From Tubiluchus corallicola (Eukaryota > Priapulida > Priapulimorpha > Priapulimorphida > Tubiluchidae), in the NCBI GenBank assembly GCA_030141605.1, contig JAQGDQ010000052.1:248001-312000 (forward strand): a stretch of DNA of 64,000 bases, in the 5' to 3' direction. The translations under genes and the position numbers were made by a program. The first letter of the stretch is position 1; every line of letters begins with the position of its first letter. This document shows positions 1-13,400 of the stretch, one piece after another. Below the pieces are notes generated by a model. That model was not told the origin of the DNA. It made no database searches and saw only the letters and a list, made by a program, of their open reading frames with translations.

Positions 1-1270
1 ATGATCAACGTTAACTTCAAGCCAGAGGACTTGTGCAACAGTAGATTGTACATGCTAATGAAACGTAATATGCATTTACAGGTTTTACATCTTTTCAGTG
101 AAGAAGGTATATATTCTTAAAAACTTAACAACTCACCTACTTTAGTTAGTTAATTAACTGGTGTAGATGTGTTAACATGTTACTAATGACATGCCTTTAG
201 TCGTGAACAGGAGATAATAACCTCTTTTCTTTCAATTATTACTATGAAATTGAGCCTACCTGCTGTGTACAAGACATGTGTCACTAAGGTGGAGAGCGGT
301 GCCAGTTCTAATTCCTATAATTTTTTACTTTTCTAATCATGCTTAAACACTGTCAGTGTAGAAAAAGAGAGTAATGTCTTTGTAGCAATGTACACATTAC
401 AATTGTAGAAGGAGCAAATGTTCTCTTTTGGGGGAAAATGCATTTTATAAATAATTTGATAACTTGACTGCATTAATTAATCAATTAACTAATTTCCATT
501 CATTAACATATGCAGTTCTACCAAAGTATATTGAAGGGGTGGGGATGATTGTCATCTAATGTTATGTATTACGTTTTTGCAAAACACTGTGGCAAAAATT
601 TAATTCCAGAACTCATCTGCTATTGGATGCCATTGCGAATATTTATGCTGCAACAATGATGAAAAAGTACAAAAACTCGCAAATGTACTTAGAGCTGCCT
701 ATAATTTAAGATTAAAGACAGTTCATTTTACTTATTGTTCTGTGTTTATACTGCTCTACCACAAGGGCAACACTAACTGCTCCAAAGGTTAGAATATTGA
801 TTATGTCCAACAAGTCTCAGTAGAGGTCAAAGTTGCGGCTAAAAACGTTTTTATCACTTTCTATGTCAATCACAAAAGCTTAGTTTTTCCTCCTCGGCTT
901 AGAAGATATGTGTTATTAATAACTAGATCGAAAATTTGGCCCTAAGTTAAACCTATTTCCCATATGCTATGTAAGCTGTTAATTAATGGTTACATAATTA
1001 TCAATTGATTAGACATTTCTTCCTGCATATTAAAAATTGTTGAGAGTTGTTTAATTTATTCCTTCTAGTATTTTATTGGGACATGAATTAGATTCCGGGA
1101 CTTCTAGATAAACGAGTTTTAATTCAAGTGTTTCACAATAACAGCTCTGTTGTCTGCACATTTCTTCATTCTAAAATCTAAAGAATTATTTATAATTTTC
1201 TTTTATGGTTACTGAATATACTGAAGTTTCATGCTGCATTGGTATTTGTTGAAACACTGATTCTATTTAG

Positions 1271-1450
1271 AGAGGTTTAGCCATGCGATCCAGCCAAGTC
1301 TCGTTGGCTTCGTGTCTAGACAATGAGCAAACTCGAGTGACTCAGGTTTTCACACAGATCGGGACTTACAAAGGAACCATTGTAGCAATCAAGGCTCTAC
1401 GTAAAAAGCACATTGAAGTGACACGAACAATAAAGAAAGAAATGAAAATG
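1271..1450 (+). CDS. Gene A exon: start of kinase-homology domain
   Basis: The acceptor ends ...ctatttag and the donor is gtaaga. Reads in phase 0 with VFTQ, TYKG and VAIK motifs. It aligns with gene B 46583-46780 (66 codons there, 60 here). A Met lies at 1283, but the frame is open back to the acceptor, so this is an internal exon rather than the start of the protein. Confidence 0.85.
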
Positions 1451-4400
1451 GTAAGAGAGATAAATTGACTTTTGCATTTTTTACTTTTTTTCCTTGAATG
1501 GCTTGTTTTACATACTTGACAAGGGATTTATTTAGAATCGTGTTAACACATTATTATAAGCCTACTGATTGTGATGTAGCACAGTCTTTACAGATGTAGA
1601 TAAAACTTGTGGCATCAATGGCCTCATCACTTCCTAATCTGGAGTTTAGAAATGAATCATTCATCAATGTAGTGTAAAAACTGTAAACAACATATGTATT
1701 TTACAGTTTATTTGGGACAAGTAACTGTAGAAAACATTTTCATTTCTTTAAATACTGAAAGTGAGTAAATAAGTAAAATGTCGGCTTACAATTACAAGAA
1801 AAAGTTTGTTAAATGTACTTACTTTTGCGTCTTGATTAACTTGAATTCCTTCTAATTGGCTGTTTGTCATGTTTTTCCATGAGTTTAATTAAATGCTTTG
1901 TTAATTAAGTCTCAACAGTGGAGTTTGTAGACTAATAAAATAATTGATTTAATTAACGTTGTCTTTTCAGCTGTATGTGTCAGTGCTCAAAAAAGGACAA
2001 TAGTTTGTTGTACAATTGCAGATGTGACATCTAAATTGTATTTTTTATAGATGAGGGATATGCGACATGATAACATTAATATGTTCATAGGAGCTTGTAT
2101 AGATGGACCAAGGATATTAATATTATCCGAGTATTGCTCTAAAGGTTCCTTACAGGTATACAGTCCATTGTGTTAGTTGAAAATCTGCTAAATGAAATAC
2201 ATAGAATGTTTGCTTCATAAAACTTTACTTAGTGCCACGACAGCTTTTATTTCTTTTTCCGCCAGAAGAATTAAAATGTCATAGGAAAAAGTTGCAAAGG
2301 TTTTTAAACAGTCAAATATCTTTAGAGTAGGAAAAACAAAAACAAAACTTCTGAGGCAGAGCCAGTGTTATATTAACCCAAGCTAAGGTTTAGTTTTATT
2401 ATTAGCCATGATTATGACTTATGAAAAAACAATTGACTGACATTTGGTTTTCCTTGTGCTTTTTAGTGCTTTTTGCAACTTTTTATAACAAAAAAGTATT
2501 TTCAAATATAAATTTTGCAAATGCATTTGAACCAGTAAGAGTGTTATGACAGACTTCATGAGTGTGTATGTGTGTGCATGATGTGATGCATTGATTGGTT
2601 GGTTGGTATGCTAGCTGCCTGGTTGGTACTACTTACTGGCTGATGAATAGCTGATTAGATCATTTGGCAAGACTAACTGGTAACGTGGCAGCTGCTTGGT
2701 TGGAATAAATTTACTAGATTATCATGAAAGAGAAGTTTAGATCACAGAGATTTTTTTATCTGATTAACCAATACTCTGACTGAGACAAATAGCAAGAAAA
2801 ATAGAAATAATTATAACAAGTATTATAATAAGTTGTCGTAATCTTAAGCTTTCTTGTCTAACAGGATATTCTGGAAAATGATGAAGTTAAACTGGACAAT
2901 ATGTTTATTGCTTCATTAGTACATGACATAATTCGTGTAAGTAAAATGTTTTCGCAGTTTTACTATCTTCGGTGTATTGCTCTATCCCGATTCTTTTCCT
3001 GCAGCTATGGCGACAAGTTGTCGTGCAAGCTATATTTACGAGGCTCATGAATCATTAATTTAGTTTCAAATTTATTTAGCTCAAGACTTTGCATTCAGTT
3101 TTTGGAAAATTTATTACCGTTTGTCCATTTTTGGTTTATTTTGCTGTTCTTTGAAATAATTATTTATGTTTTTAAGGGGTGTGCAAGGAATAATTAATAC
3201 TGCACAGTCACAGTCGTGTTTAAAACCTGCTTCTCTGTAAATCTGATGTTTATTTGTTCGTATTAGCGCAATTTCCACAGCTTTGACACGTGAATGTGTA
3301 CCTAATAAATTATTGTGCACGTAAGTTAGCCAGTTTTGAAGTAACATTTTTCTCTTTTTTCCAATATTATTAATTACATATTATCTTGTTTATTTATTTT
3401 CCATTTAATAATTGGTTTATGTTTCCAAAATTCCACATTGCACATGCTAAGTTCTGCCACTCACAAATAGGTATTCTAAGCTGGTAGTGTGGTGACGGCT
3501 CAAATTATGTAGTCTCCAAAAAGGTTTGCAAGATCAAATGATAAGTGCCACATTTTGATAGTCAACTTCACTTCTAAATTTTTGGCATAGACAGAATCGC
3601 AAAAGATCAATTGGTCTCAGTCCGATAATTGAATTAACAGAACAAACTAGTGTGTCTAAAATGACAAGTGGACATGCTTACTTTATAAAGAGTTGTGTCT
3701 ATGTTTTTCGTGACTATAGTGATATATTTTTCTAAATTAACATATCCTTTTTTCTGTTTTCTTGGCATAATCAATAAAATATGCAGACTTGTGCTATTTA
3801 TTAGGGATGTGTCGTGTGTGGCTGTCATCTCTCCTTGACATAAATTGGAATTCATTAGAGAGCCTCAAACTATTGTCATGGCCATAAATATTAATATGTT
3901 TATTCTGTTTCAAATTTATTGTTCATTCCTGAGCAAATGCCGAAAAGATAAAATTTCTGATTGTGTATTGAGTACATTATTGGTGACTGGCTGTATTCTT
4001 AATGTAGGTGTTGTGATAGATGATAGGCTCAACTAGTGTTTGGTTTTTGAATTTACAGATGAAAGCCTTCCACAATGGCATTGTAAATATTATGACATTT
4101 TTAAAGATTTAGTATAATGGCTTGCTGACCTATTTAATTAACTTAGGTAATAGCAGTTTTAGTTCGTCCTCAGAAATAACTTTCTTTTGTATGCTAATAT
4201 GCTGTTATCTACCCTACCCACCTCTATCTACCCACCACTAGATTACTTTTCACTATTTCATGCACTGGCTTTACGCAGTCAAGGTTAAGTTAACCAACTC
4301 TGACCCAGCGCTTGTACCAAAACAACTTTGTAGTTTCTTTAAGCTAAGTTTTTTAAAACAGATATTTAAATTTGTTTGCATCGACTGGCATTTAGACAAA

Positions 4401-7400
4401 TACTCACATTATTTTGGTCTTTGTTGACTTGGCTAAGCTAAATGGTTTCGTATAGTACAGTACTGTAAGTTAACGTGTGTGCTAACTTTCTTGCGTACAT
4501 GATCAAGATTACAGTATAATGGAAATGAACTGAAGTTTCACTTTTAAGTTTTTTGTTGATAAGCATTGTTGCTGTTTGAATTCTTTATGGGTAATATTTT
4601 GAAATAGAGGCTACACTCTTAATTTACATAGAGAGTTGCAAGGAAAATTACATGTCTGAATGTGCAGCTTTCATATTCCTAATATTAAGGTTACTGGGGC
4701 TAAAATTACGAAGACCAGTGTCACGTGCATTAGGAAATGGGCTTAAATGCTGAGGTTCCAGCCTTGCAGGCACCAAGATTACAGGTGTTGAGTTGGGCAC
4801 ATTGAAGAATGCCATCCATGTTTACACACATTTTTTCAGTGTTAAATTAACCATACATGTCACAAAATTGGTCACAATTCTACAGTGCTTTCTCATCATT
4901 ATTAATAACGTAGATATTTACAGACAGCTTTTTCTGATCACAAATTATTTAGTTTACATTTACTTGTAATTGAAAACCTATTTAAGCTACAGCCAAACAT
5001 GAAAGAAATATATTGAGGTTTTGTGTTATAGTTGTTTAACTCAGCTTTATAATAGTAATACTATTTGTTTTTCAAATGCTATTTGTCTCTGTATTAGTCA
5101 CTTAGTCATCACTTAATGTGTTCTCACACCTGTATCAAAACTATGGGCACCTAAGTATTAATAAAGTATTACTGAAAAATAATAATGTAAAATAAATCAG
5201 TTTGTGTAGAAATAAATTCACCCTGTTATGTTTCATAACTCAAAAGTTACAATGCTCAAAGTTTTTTTTCAAATGTTAATGCAATGAAGGCCATTATAAT
5301 GTTAATTGAAGGCCATTCTGAAGTAAAGTTTAAGACATCACTGTACTTAACGTGGAATTTTGAACATCTTTAATAGTTGATTAACTTAAAGTAAAAGTTT
5401 ATTGTCGGCAAGATATTCCAATAATAAGTTGAGATTAGTGTTTGTAAATTAGTTGATAAATCCGCATGTAATTATGCCAAACGAAGATATTTAAATTAAC
5501 TTTCTGATGGAGATATTCAAAAACTCTTCTAAACTACACTGGTGAGCCAAGAAGCCACTAAATCACAACAGTGACATCAGTTTCATAGACAGAAATGCCA
5601 GCAACAAATACATGTTGAAAAAGCGCATGAAATTTTATTACAACTACAAGTGCAATTCTACATTTGGCTTAAAATGTAGTATGTACCACGCATATACTTT
5701 GAAAGTGAAAACAAACTATAAATATGAATATTACTGTCGTATTATTAAATTACTAATTATCTTCTTCTCAAACTCTGTAAGTGGCATTTTCGTAGAAAAT
5801 TAAATTGCCCATGTGTTTTGCTTTTCTACTGTTCTGACACAATAAACTTTTTTGTTTTACTTGATCAAAATGCCTCCCTCTGAAAAGTGTCACTCAGAGC
5901 AGACCGCTCCCTCTGCCCCCCCCCATTAGCTACTGTTTGTAATTATAAAAAACTGTTTTACATGTATGTTACTGCTTGATTATTTCACTTTTGCATTTTT
6001 GCTATTGTGTTACTAGCATTACTACTTTTACAGCTTAAATGTTACAAAAGCTTACTGAGGCAACGGACGTACTTCTCCTTGTCATTGATGTAATGCTGCT
6101 TGCAATATCGAGCTATTTTCAGCAGCTCATTCTGCAACAAGGTTTTTTTCTATTTGAGTTGTATTCATACAAGGACAAATGAATATAATGAATTATGTAT
6201 TATTTACTATTATTCAGCAATGTCTAATGATGTTGATCCGAATGTGAAAGAAACTACAGGGATTTCTTTTGTACATTTAATTAATGCACCTGCTCACTCG
6301 TAACAGTATTGGCCTCTGTTATGGCTGTCGGTTTGCGCAGCCTTTACATGTTTGATTATTTATCTGTATTTTTTAAATGACATACTTGTCTATTTGTCTG
6401 CAGTGGCCATTTGAGTGTGTTTATTTGTTTATTATTGCTCTTTATCTATATATGCTAATGCAAATTCTAACCATTTTGTGTATTCTTACTGCATTTAGGG
6501 TATGATGTATATACACGACAGTCCTCTTCGTTCTCATGGTAACTTGACCTCGTCAAACTGTGTCGTAGACAGTAGATGGGTTCTTAAAATCACGGATTAT
6601 GGTTTACATGAATTCAAAGAAGGTGCAGAGGTGGACTATGAAGGAGACAGGCTTTTTCAGAGTAAGTTCATTACGTGATCACGACACTATAAGCACTGTT
6701 TACAACTAATATGTACTAAAATTGGATATATGTGAATTTGACAAGCTTGTTGCTTTTTTATGGCCAAACATTAAAAACTATGGTCTTTAGCCATACTTAA
6801 ACCACCAGAACTAATTCTTAAATATAGCATATCCTTGTGAATGTATTTGTCAGAAACTATGCTGAAATTCGATTTTTTGCATTTTTCATAAATTTTAAGT
6901 GTTTAGAAATTATATAATTGAATGGACTAATAAAACTACTGCATTGGCTAATACTAGTAAAGTTCTAAGTCTAAATTATTCTTTATAATAGATCTTTTAT
7001 AATACCTTTATCTGCTAACGACAATTTTTGAGTGCGTAGATAATCTAATTAAAGTGTTCTTGTGAGACTGCTTATGTCAAACTTGTAAAATTTCTGTTTA
7101 TGTATTTGGAGAGCTCACGTGAGTATTCTAAGTAACATATTGTCATTTTTCCTTGATGTAAGAGGTATTAATTTTCGTCTTTGTTTGATGAGTACATTTT
7201 GCTTCACTTTTGTTAATTGTCACATACTTCATTATTCTGGCCTCCAGGCAGGATTAATCAATCAAATAGACAATCAGAGAACCAATTTTCCACTTTACTG
7301 TCTCTTATTATTATTTGAATATAAAGCAGGCATCAGCAATAGCCTTACTATATATCGTTCAGCTGACAGTCAAGTGATTGCACGTTACAAGCTCGTTACT

Positions 7401-10400
7401 CAAGCAATCAAGTTGCAAAAAAGCAATTGAAGTTTGTTTTGGCGAACATGAAGTTCCGTCATAAAATTCCCACATTTTATAAATATCGTGCCTACTGAAT
7501 ATTGCTTTACCAATTCAAACGTAACATAGAAACATGGTTTAGCAAACCTAGTCTTAGAAGCATTTTGTTTTGATATATTCATGAAGCGAAATATTTTGAT
7601 GTTCTATTAATAATACAATGGCTGTCCTTGATAATAACTTGGCCTTTATTGCTTACATTTCAGTGCAATCTTGCATCATCATCAAATCAGCTGCAGAGAT
7701 GTTCTATTAACTCCAACTGGAACTCGTTTCCAGCATATAGCTAAAATGGTTAATACATTTGTGTTTTACTGATCATGCTGTACTTGGAGCCCAGTAAGTT
7801 TGGTACAGATAGATTTGGTCCTGGTAATTTTGGTACAAGGAAATTTTAGCACTGGGAAAATGGGTTCAGAAAAAATATGGTACTGGTAAATACAGTACTG
7901 GTGAAGTTTTGTCAGCATTTTTGGTGCAAGTAAATCTGGTGTACAAAGTAAAAATGATGTGGAACAGGTTTGGTGCTAGGAAGGTTTAGTACTGCAAAGG
8001 TTTCGTACTAGGAAAGTTTGATACAGAGATAGTTTGGTAAAAGGAAAAGTTTGATAATTTGTACAACAAAAATATCTTTTATATAACATACTCGAAAAAG
8101 TTATAGAGGTTCATATTGTTGCATTTGTTTTTGGTGGTTTTTTGTTCATTTGTTTGTTTGTCTGTTGTTTGTTACTTCATTTATTGTCAGTGTTTGTCTG
8201 TTGCTTGCTTGCTCCCTTGTTGTGATCATCATCATCTTCATCATCATTGACATCGTCATTATTACTTTTGTTGAATTCTTGTTGTTGTTGTTGCTGCTGC
8301 TGTTGCTTTTGCCATTGTTATTGTTGTTTTACTTGTGTTGTTATTGTTGTCATTGTCATTGTTGCTGCTGCTGCTGTTTTTGTTGCTGATGTCGTTGCTG
8401 TTGCTGTTGTTTGTTTGTTTCTTGCATGCTGGTTTTATTATCATAATCATCATCAGCATCATCTTCGTCACTACTGTTGCCATTGTTACATTTGTCTTTT
8501 GTTGCTGTTGCTGTTGCAGTTATTTTGTAATGAAATGCAGAAATGCTCACTTTTCTGTTTAGTACCAATATTTTTCTCTTACGAAACATTCACTATAATA
8601 GATTTTCCTAGTACCAAAAATTCTTTGTATCTAAAGATTATAATACCAAATTTACCAAAATTTCCATGTACTACAAATTCCTTGTACCAAATTTTGCCAG
8701 TACCAAACTTTCTTGGTACCAAATTCTGGTGTACCAACTTTGCGGGTACCAAACTTACGTGTACTAAACTTTCCTACATTCATTTCACGGTCATCTTGTT
8801 ATACTTGATTAATATAGATATGCTGTGGAGAGCTCCTGAGCTGTTAAGAGATCCCAATGCACCTCCTTGTGGTACACAGAAAGGGGATATTTATTCATTT
8901 GGCATTATTTTATTTGAGATACATGGCAGAAATGGGCCATGGGGAGAAATAGCTATGACATCAGAAGGTAAGATATTTTCAATACTTCGCATTTATCATA
9001 TTGATAGCAAATATTGCACACAATTGTGCAGTGCTAATTGTAGTGAAAATATGAATTTTGGTAAAAAATGCATTTGGTTCAATTTGTTAACGTCAGTTTA
9101 ATATGCACGGTCAGATATTGATTTAGACTGTATTTACTAGGTATCAAGTAGTTTCTATGAACTTGTTGTTTACATCAACTTTATCAAATTAGTTCATTTA
9201 ATGCTTGCACCAAAATTAATTATTAAATTGTAGCGATGAACTTGTCAAATAGCCTTTGGTAGGTCAACATTTTTGGTGTAAATTATGGCACGATGAGGCA
9301 GTTTTGTAGTGTATTGCCTTAAAAGCATAAACCTAGCAAGATCATGCAGCGAAACCTTTTTCTGTGAGCTGTGGAGACAGACATTTTTGACCACTTGGTG
9401 CACATGAATTCATTTCAACATGCATTTCAAACATTTGTATTATAGCAACAGAAAAAGAGTGTAAGTGTTGCACTTGGCATTACTAGATTGTCGTTTCTCA
9501 TCCACAGTTTTGATCAACTATAATTTTTAAAATCAAGAATAGTACAAATTCAACAAGCACAGTACTTCAAATAGGCTAAATATGTGATCTAAAATCATTC
9601 TGGCATATCAGATTGAGAAATTATCAACTTTGCAATAGCACTGCAGTACACACTGCATTGGTTGATAACTTATAAATACCACTTGCTGTGGAAACACCAA
9701 TGGTTCATCAATTTGAAATTTATGCTTTGGAATGAACAAGGTGCTTGATTTATTATTTTAGGTCTCGCAAATTATTGTTAGGCATTCGGTTTCTTTAAAG
9801 TGGTTGGTATAGTACAAAGTTTAGTTTAGAAATCAGTGATGCTTTGCAAAAAATACAAAAATTCTATTTTTTGAAATATAGATATAGTCAGCAGAGTAAT
9901 GAAACCTAGTGAGCAGCTATTTCGTCCGAGCATCGAGCAGATATATGATTCTACACCTGACTGTGTCATGGAGACCATGCGAGAGTGCTGGTCAGAGGAT
10001 CCTAATTTTCGACCAGACTTCAAAACCATCCGGTCCAAGCTGAAACCCATGCAGAAAGGCATGTAAGTGAAACTGCATTACTTCATTCGATTGTCTTTTG
10101 CAAATCACATTTTTTATTTTGTTATTTATTTTATACTGATCATTGTCTTTGCAATTTTTACCGTAACTTGAACTACACCTTAATTTGACCTGCTTTAACA
10201 TACTTTATTAGTAATTGTTTAGTTATTACTTTGTTTACTCACAATGAAATGATCAACTGAATTAAATGACTAGCTACTCAAATGCTGTTTACTTGATAAA
10301 TCACAAGACGTTGATTTCTTCATATGCTTCACTCAGAAGTGTGTGTTTAGTCTTTCTGGCACCATTTCCTGAATGTTTGTGGAATTGATAAGTCTTCTTC

Positions 10401-13400
10401 TGGTGAAAATTACTTTATTTGTTTTATCATAATTGATCTCAATTCTCAAATATGTGCAGGAAAGCAAATATTTTTGATAATATGATTGCAATGATGGAAA
10501 AATATGCGACAAACCTAGAAAGTCTAGTGGAAGAAAGAACTGACCAACTTTTTGAAGAAAAGAAAAAGACTGAAGAGCTACTACTACAGATGATCCCTAG
10601 GTATGTTTATCCAAGCCTTGAAAGAAAATTGCTGACAAGTGCTTATTGTTAATGGCTGCACAATAATTTGAAAGATACAGATGGATGTGCAAAGCTGTAG
10701 GCTAGATGGATGGATGTGCAAAACCCCTTTGTGTTCTGATGTGCAGCAAAAAAATGAAGTTATATGCTTGTTTCTGTTTTGGCACCTAAGTACACTACTT
10801 AACACAGATTTACCAAGGGGTTTAAAATAGCACTTACACAACTTCATGTTACTGACGTTGGCTGTAATTAGTATTAGCGATAGTATAGCTTCTTGATTTA
10901 ACGTGAACAGTAGAAGGCCGAGCCAACGTACTTGAAATCCACATGGGGTCGATGTTGCCAAATAAGTTGTATCATTCAAATTTAGGTAACTGTCACACAC
11001 AACTGTCTTTTTCTTCAGTTCAGAAATTACGTTGTTAAGAAAAAAGTAATTAGTTCATCTAGATTAAAATTCATTTTCTAACACGTATTTTTCACACAGC
11101 ACTGTCCCCATATCAAAAGGTTCAGAGAAAATAGCTAAAATAGCTACTTAAGTTATAACAGAAATACCTGCAATAGCTGTTCGTTAAGAAATGGTGACAG
11201 TCATATCACTGCTGCACTTGTTTGTTAATGCTTGCTGATTCTAAGTTATAATTGGTAATTTCTCACAATACTTTTTGCTTCAAACAGTTATTATAAAAAG
11301 TAAATGCATTGCAAAGTTTACATTCTTTTTCAAGGTCAGTCGCAGAGCAGTTGAAAAGAGGCAAAACAGTTGATCCAGAGTCATTTGAATGTGTTACAAT
11401 ATACTTCAGTGATATTGTTGGCTTTACCTCCTTATCTGCGTCTAGTACACCTCTTCAGGTGAGTTATTAAGCTGATGTGGTGGAGGGTGTAATTTTAGGA
11501 AGAAGACTGTAAATTAGGAACTCAGTAAATCACTTGAAATGCTGAGAGTGAAATTTACTTTGTATACAATTGCTTATTTATTTCTTCATTTTTGCAGCCA
11601 TTTGTTCTTTCTTTCATATGTTTGCATTTTCATTCATTCTTTACACTCATTCACTACATGTTTGTTCATTTATACTTTTAATTACGTATTTATTTTTTCA
11701 TTCAATACTAATAAAATCCAATGTGCAGTCTGCTTAGTAATACTATAAAATTTAACACCATCCAATCCACAGAATTATACTTACTGGTAATGCAAAATCC
11801 AGTATTTCCAGTTGAACCTAGGCCACACACCATTCTGTGGTTTGATAAGCTAACTTTAGCTATCCACTTCCTGTAGTATCTGCTTGTAAAAATAGCTTAT
11901 TGTTTGTCATTTTAATGTTGGTGATTAAAAAATAATAAATTTCCTGGAAGTATAACCTTTGCAGAATATTGTCATATCATTTATTTATGTTTTAACCATG
12001 TAATTGAAAGTGTTAAAAAATGTTCAAATGCAAGTAACTACCTGTGTAACAGGGATGAGAATTTTCCGCGGATACGCGGAATTCCGAGTTTTTGGAAGAC
12101 CAGTAGTGCCATTTTTGTAAATCACGTAAATTCGTTGAGAAAATTTTTCCGGTTTGAACCTTGTTTTTGTCGAAATCGTAACTGAAACTTTCAGTAGCAT
12201 TTTTTCGAGGTATTTGTCCAGCTTACCTTTTATCCCCTAGATGTTAAAAATCGCTGAAGAATTTTGACTAAAATAGTTCAAATAAAGCGTAAATATCGTT
12301 TATTTGATAATCTGTACGATTTGTAGCATGCCTTTTATGGCAATGCGGCATATTTTCATTGCTGGGAAATGTGAAGCTTTGAGGCCTCCAGACACAAACA
12401 ACGGAAATACCAAAGCGTAATTTGAATAAAACCAAGTTTAATTTTATAATTTATGAAATAGGCAACAAAATGTATATAAAATAAAATTTGTTAATTTTTT
12501 GAAGCTTCATTATTTCATAACCGTATGATTTTATTGTGTAAATTTGTCTGGTTGTTTTTGTTAATGCAGGTTATTTATGAGCTGGTATTTCATAGCTTGC
12601 TAATTTAAATTGGACTTACAATAGACTATATATGCTTTTATGTTAAAAATGTTATCTTGGGCAAACAATTGTGGTTTGGTTTTTAAACTCTAGGCAAGCT
12701 GATGTCGATAAGCAGTGATGCTCTAGGATATCCCCAGTCATTTCTTTTTTGTTGCTCTGCCTTATTTATTATGATGTGTTTGTTTTTAATCGTATAATTT
12801 TAGATCTAGATTACAATTTTGATTTTTTTAGAGGCAAATTTGTGGTATTTTACTATAAAAACTACATGTAATAGTAAGCATTCTTCGACACTTGATTCTT
12901 GATGCTTTTCAGTGAGATCTGTTCAAAAATTTTCCCATCATCAACTCTGCGCAAAGGAAACATCAATGTTAAAAGTTAACTTTTAAAAGTTAAATTTTAA
13001 TTTTTATATGGCATTTTTATGTGTTGAAATAAGTTTTAAATAAATAAATAAATGAGTAGTTTGCTGGAACAAGTAGCAAGTCACATTATGGTGAATTTCA
13101 GACTAATAGCACATAAACATTTTACCTCTTCTTTACTTTTCTATCTGCACAAAGTGTTCAGGTCAGCTCAGAAAGTATGTAAAGCATAGGCATGTCATAG
13201 AGTTACACACAGAAAGTGCGTAAGTCTAATTTTACAATTTGTTATTATATGTCCTAAAATTATGATTAAAAGTGGTGAAAAATGCAGAGGAAGTGCACAT
13301 TGCAAGAGTCTGTTCTTAAGAGAATTTTTTAAAAATATATTATAATGATTTTGGCTTTCTAACTGGCTAAACCACCTATGTCTATAAAACTTCATTTTTT

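Noticed and set aside
1-78. Open frame INVNFKPEDL at the window edge as a possible gene A exon preceding the kinase-homology domain
   Set aside because: It vaguely resembles the post-membrane segment seen in gene B exon 11, but the donor would be weak (gttttac), the conserved Trp is missing and the upstream border is outside the window.
8247-9101. 284-codon open frame read as one protein
   Set aside because: It runs from a trinucleotide repeat through foldback arm sequence into the real exon at 8818-8967 and on past its donor. Only that exon is supported.
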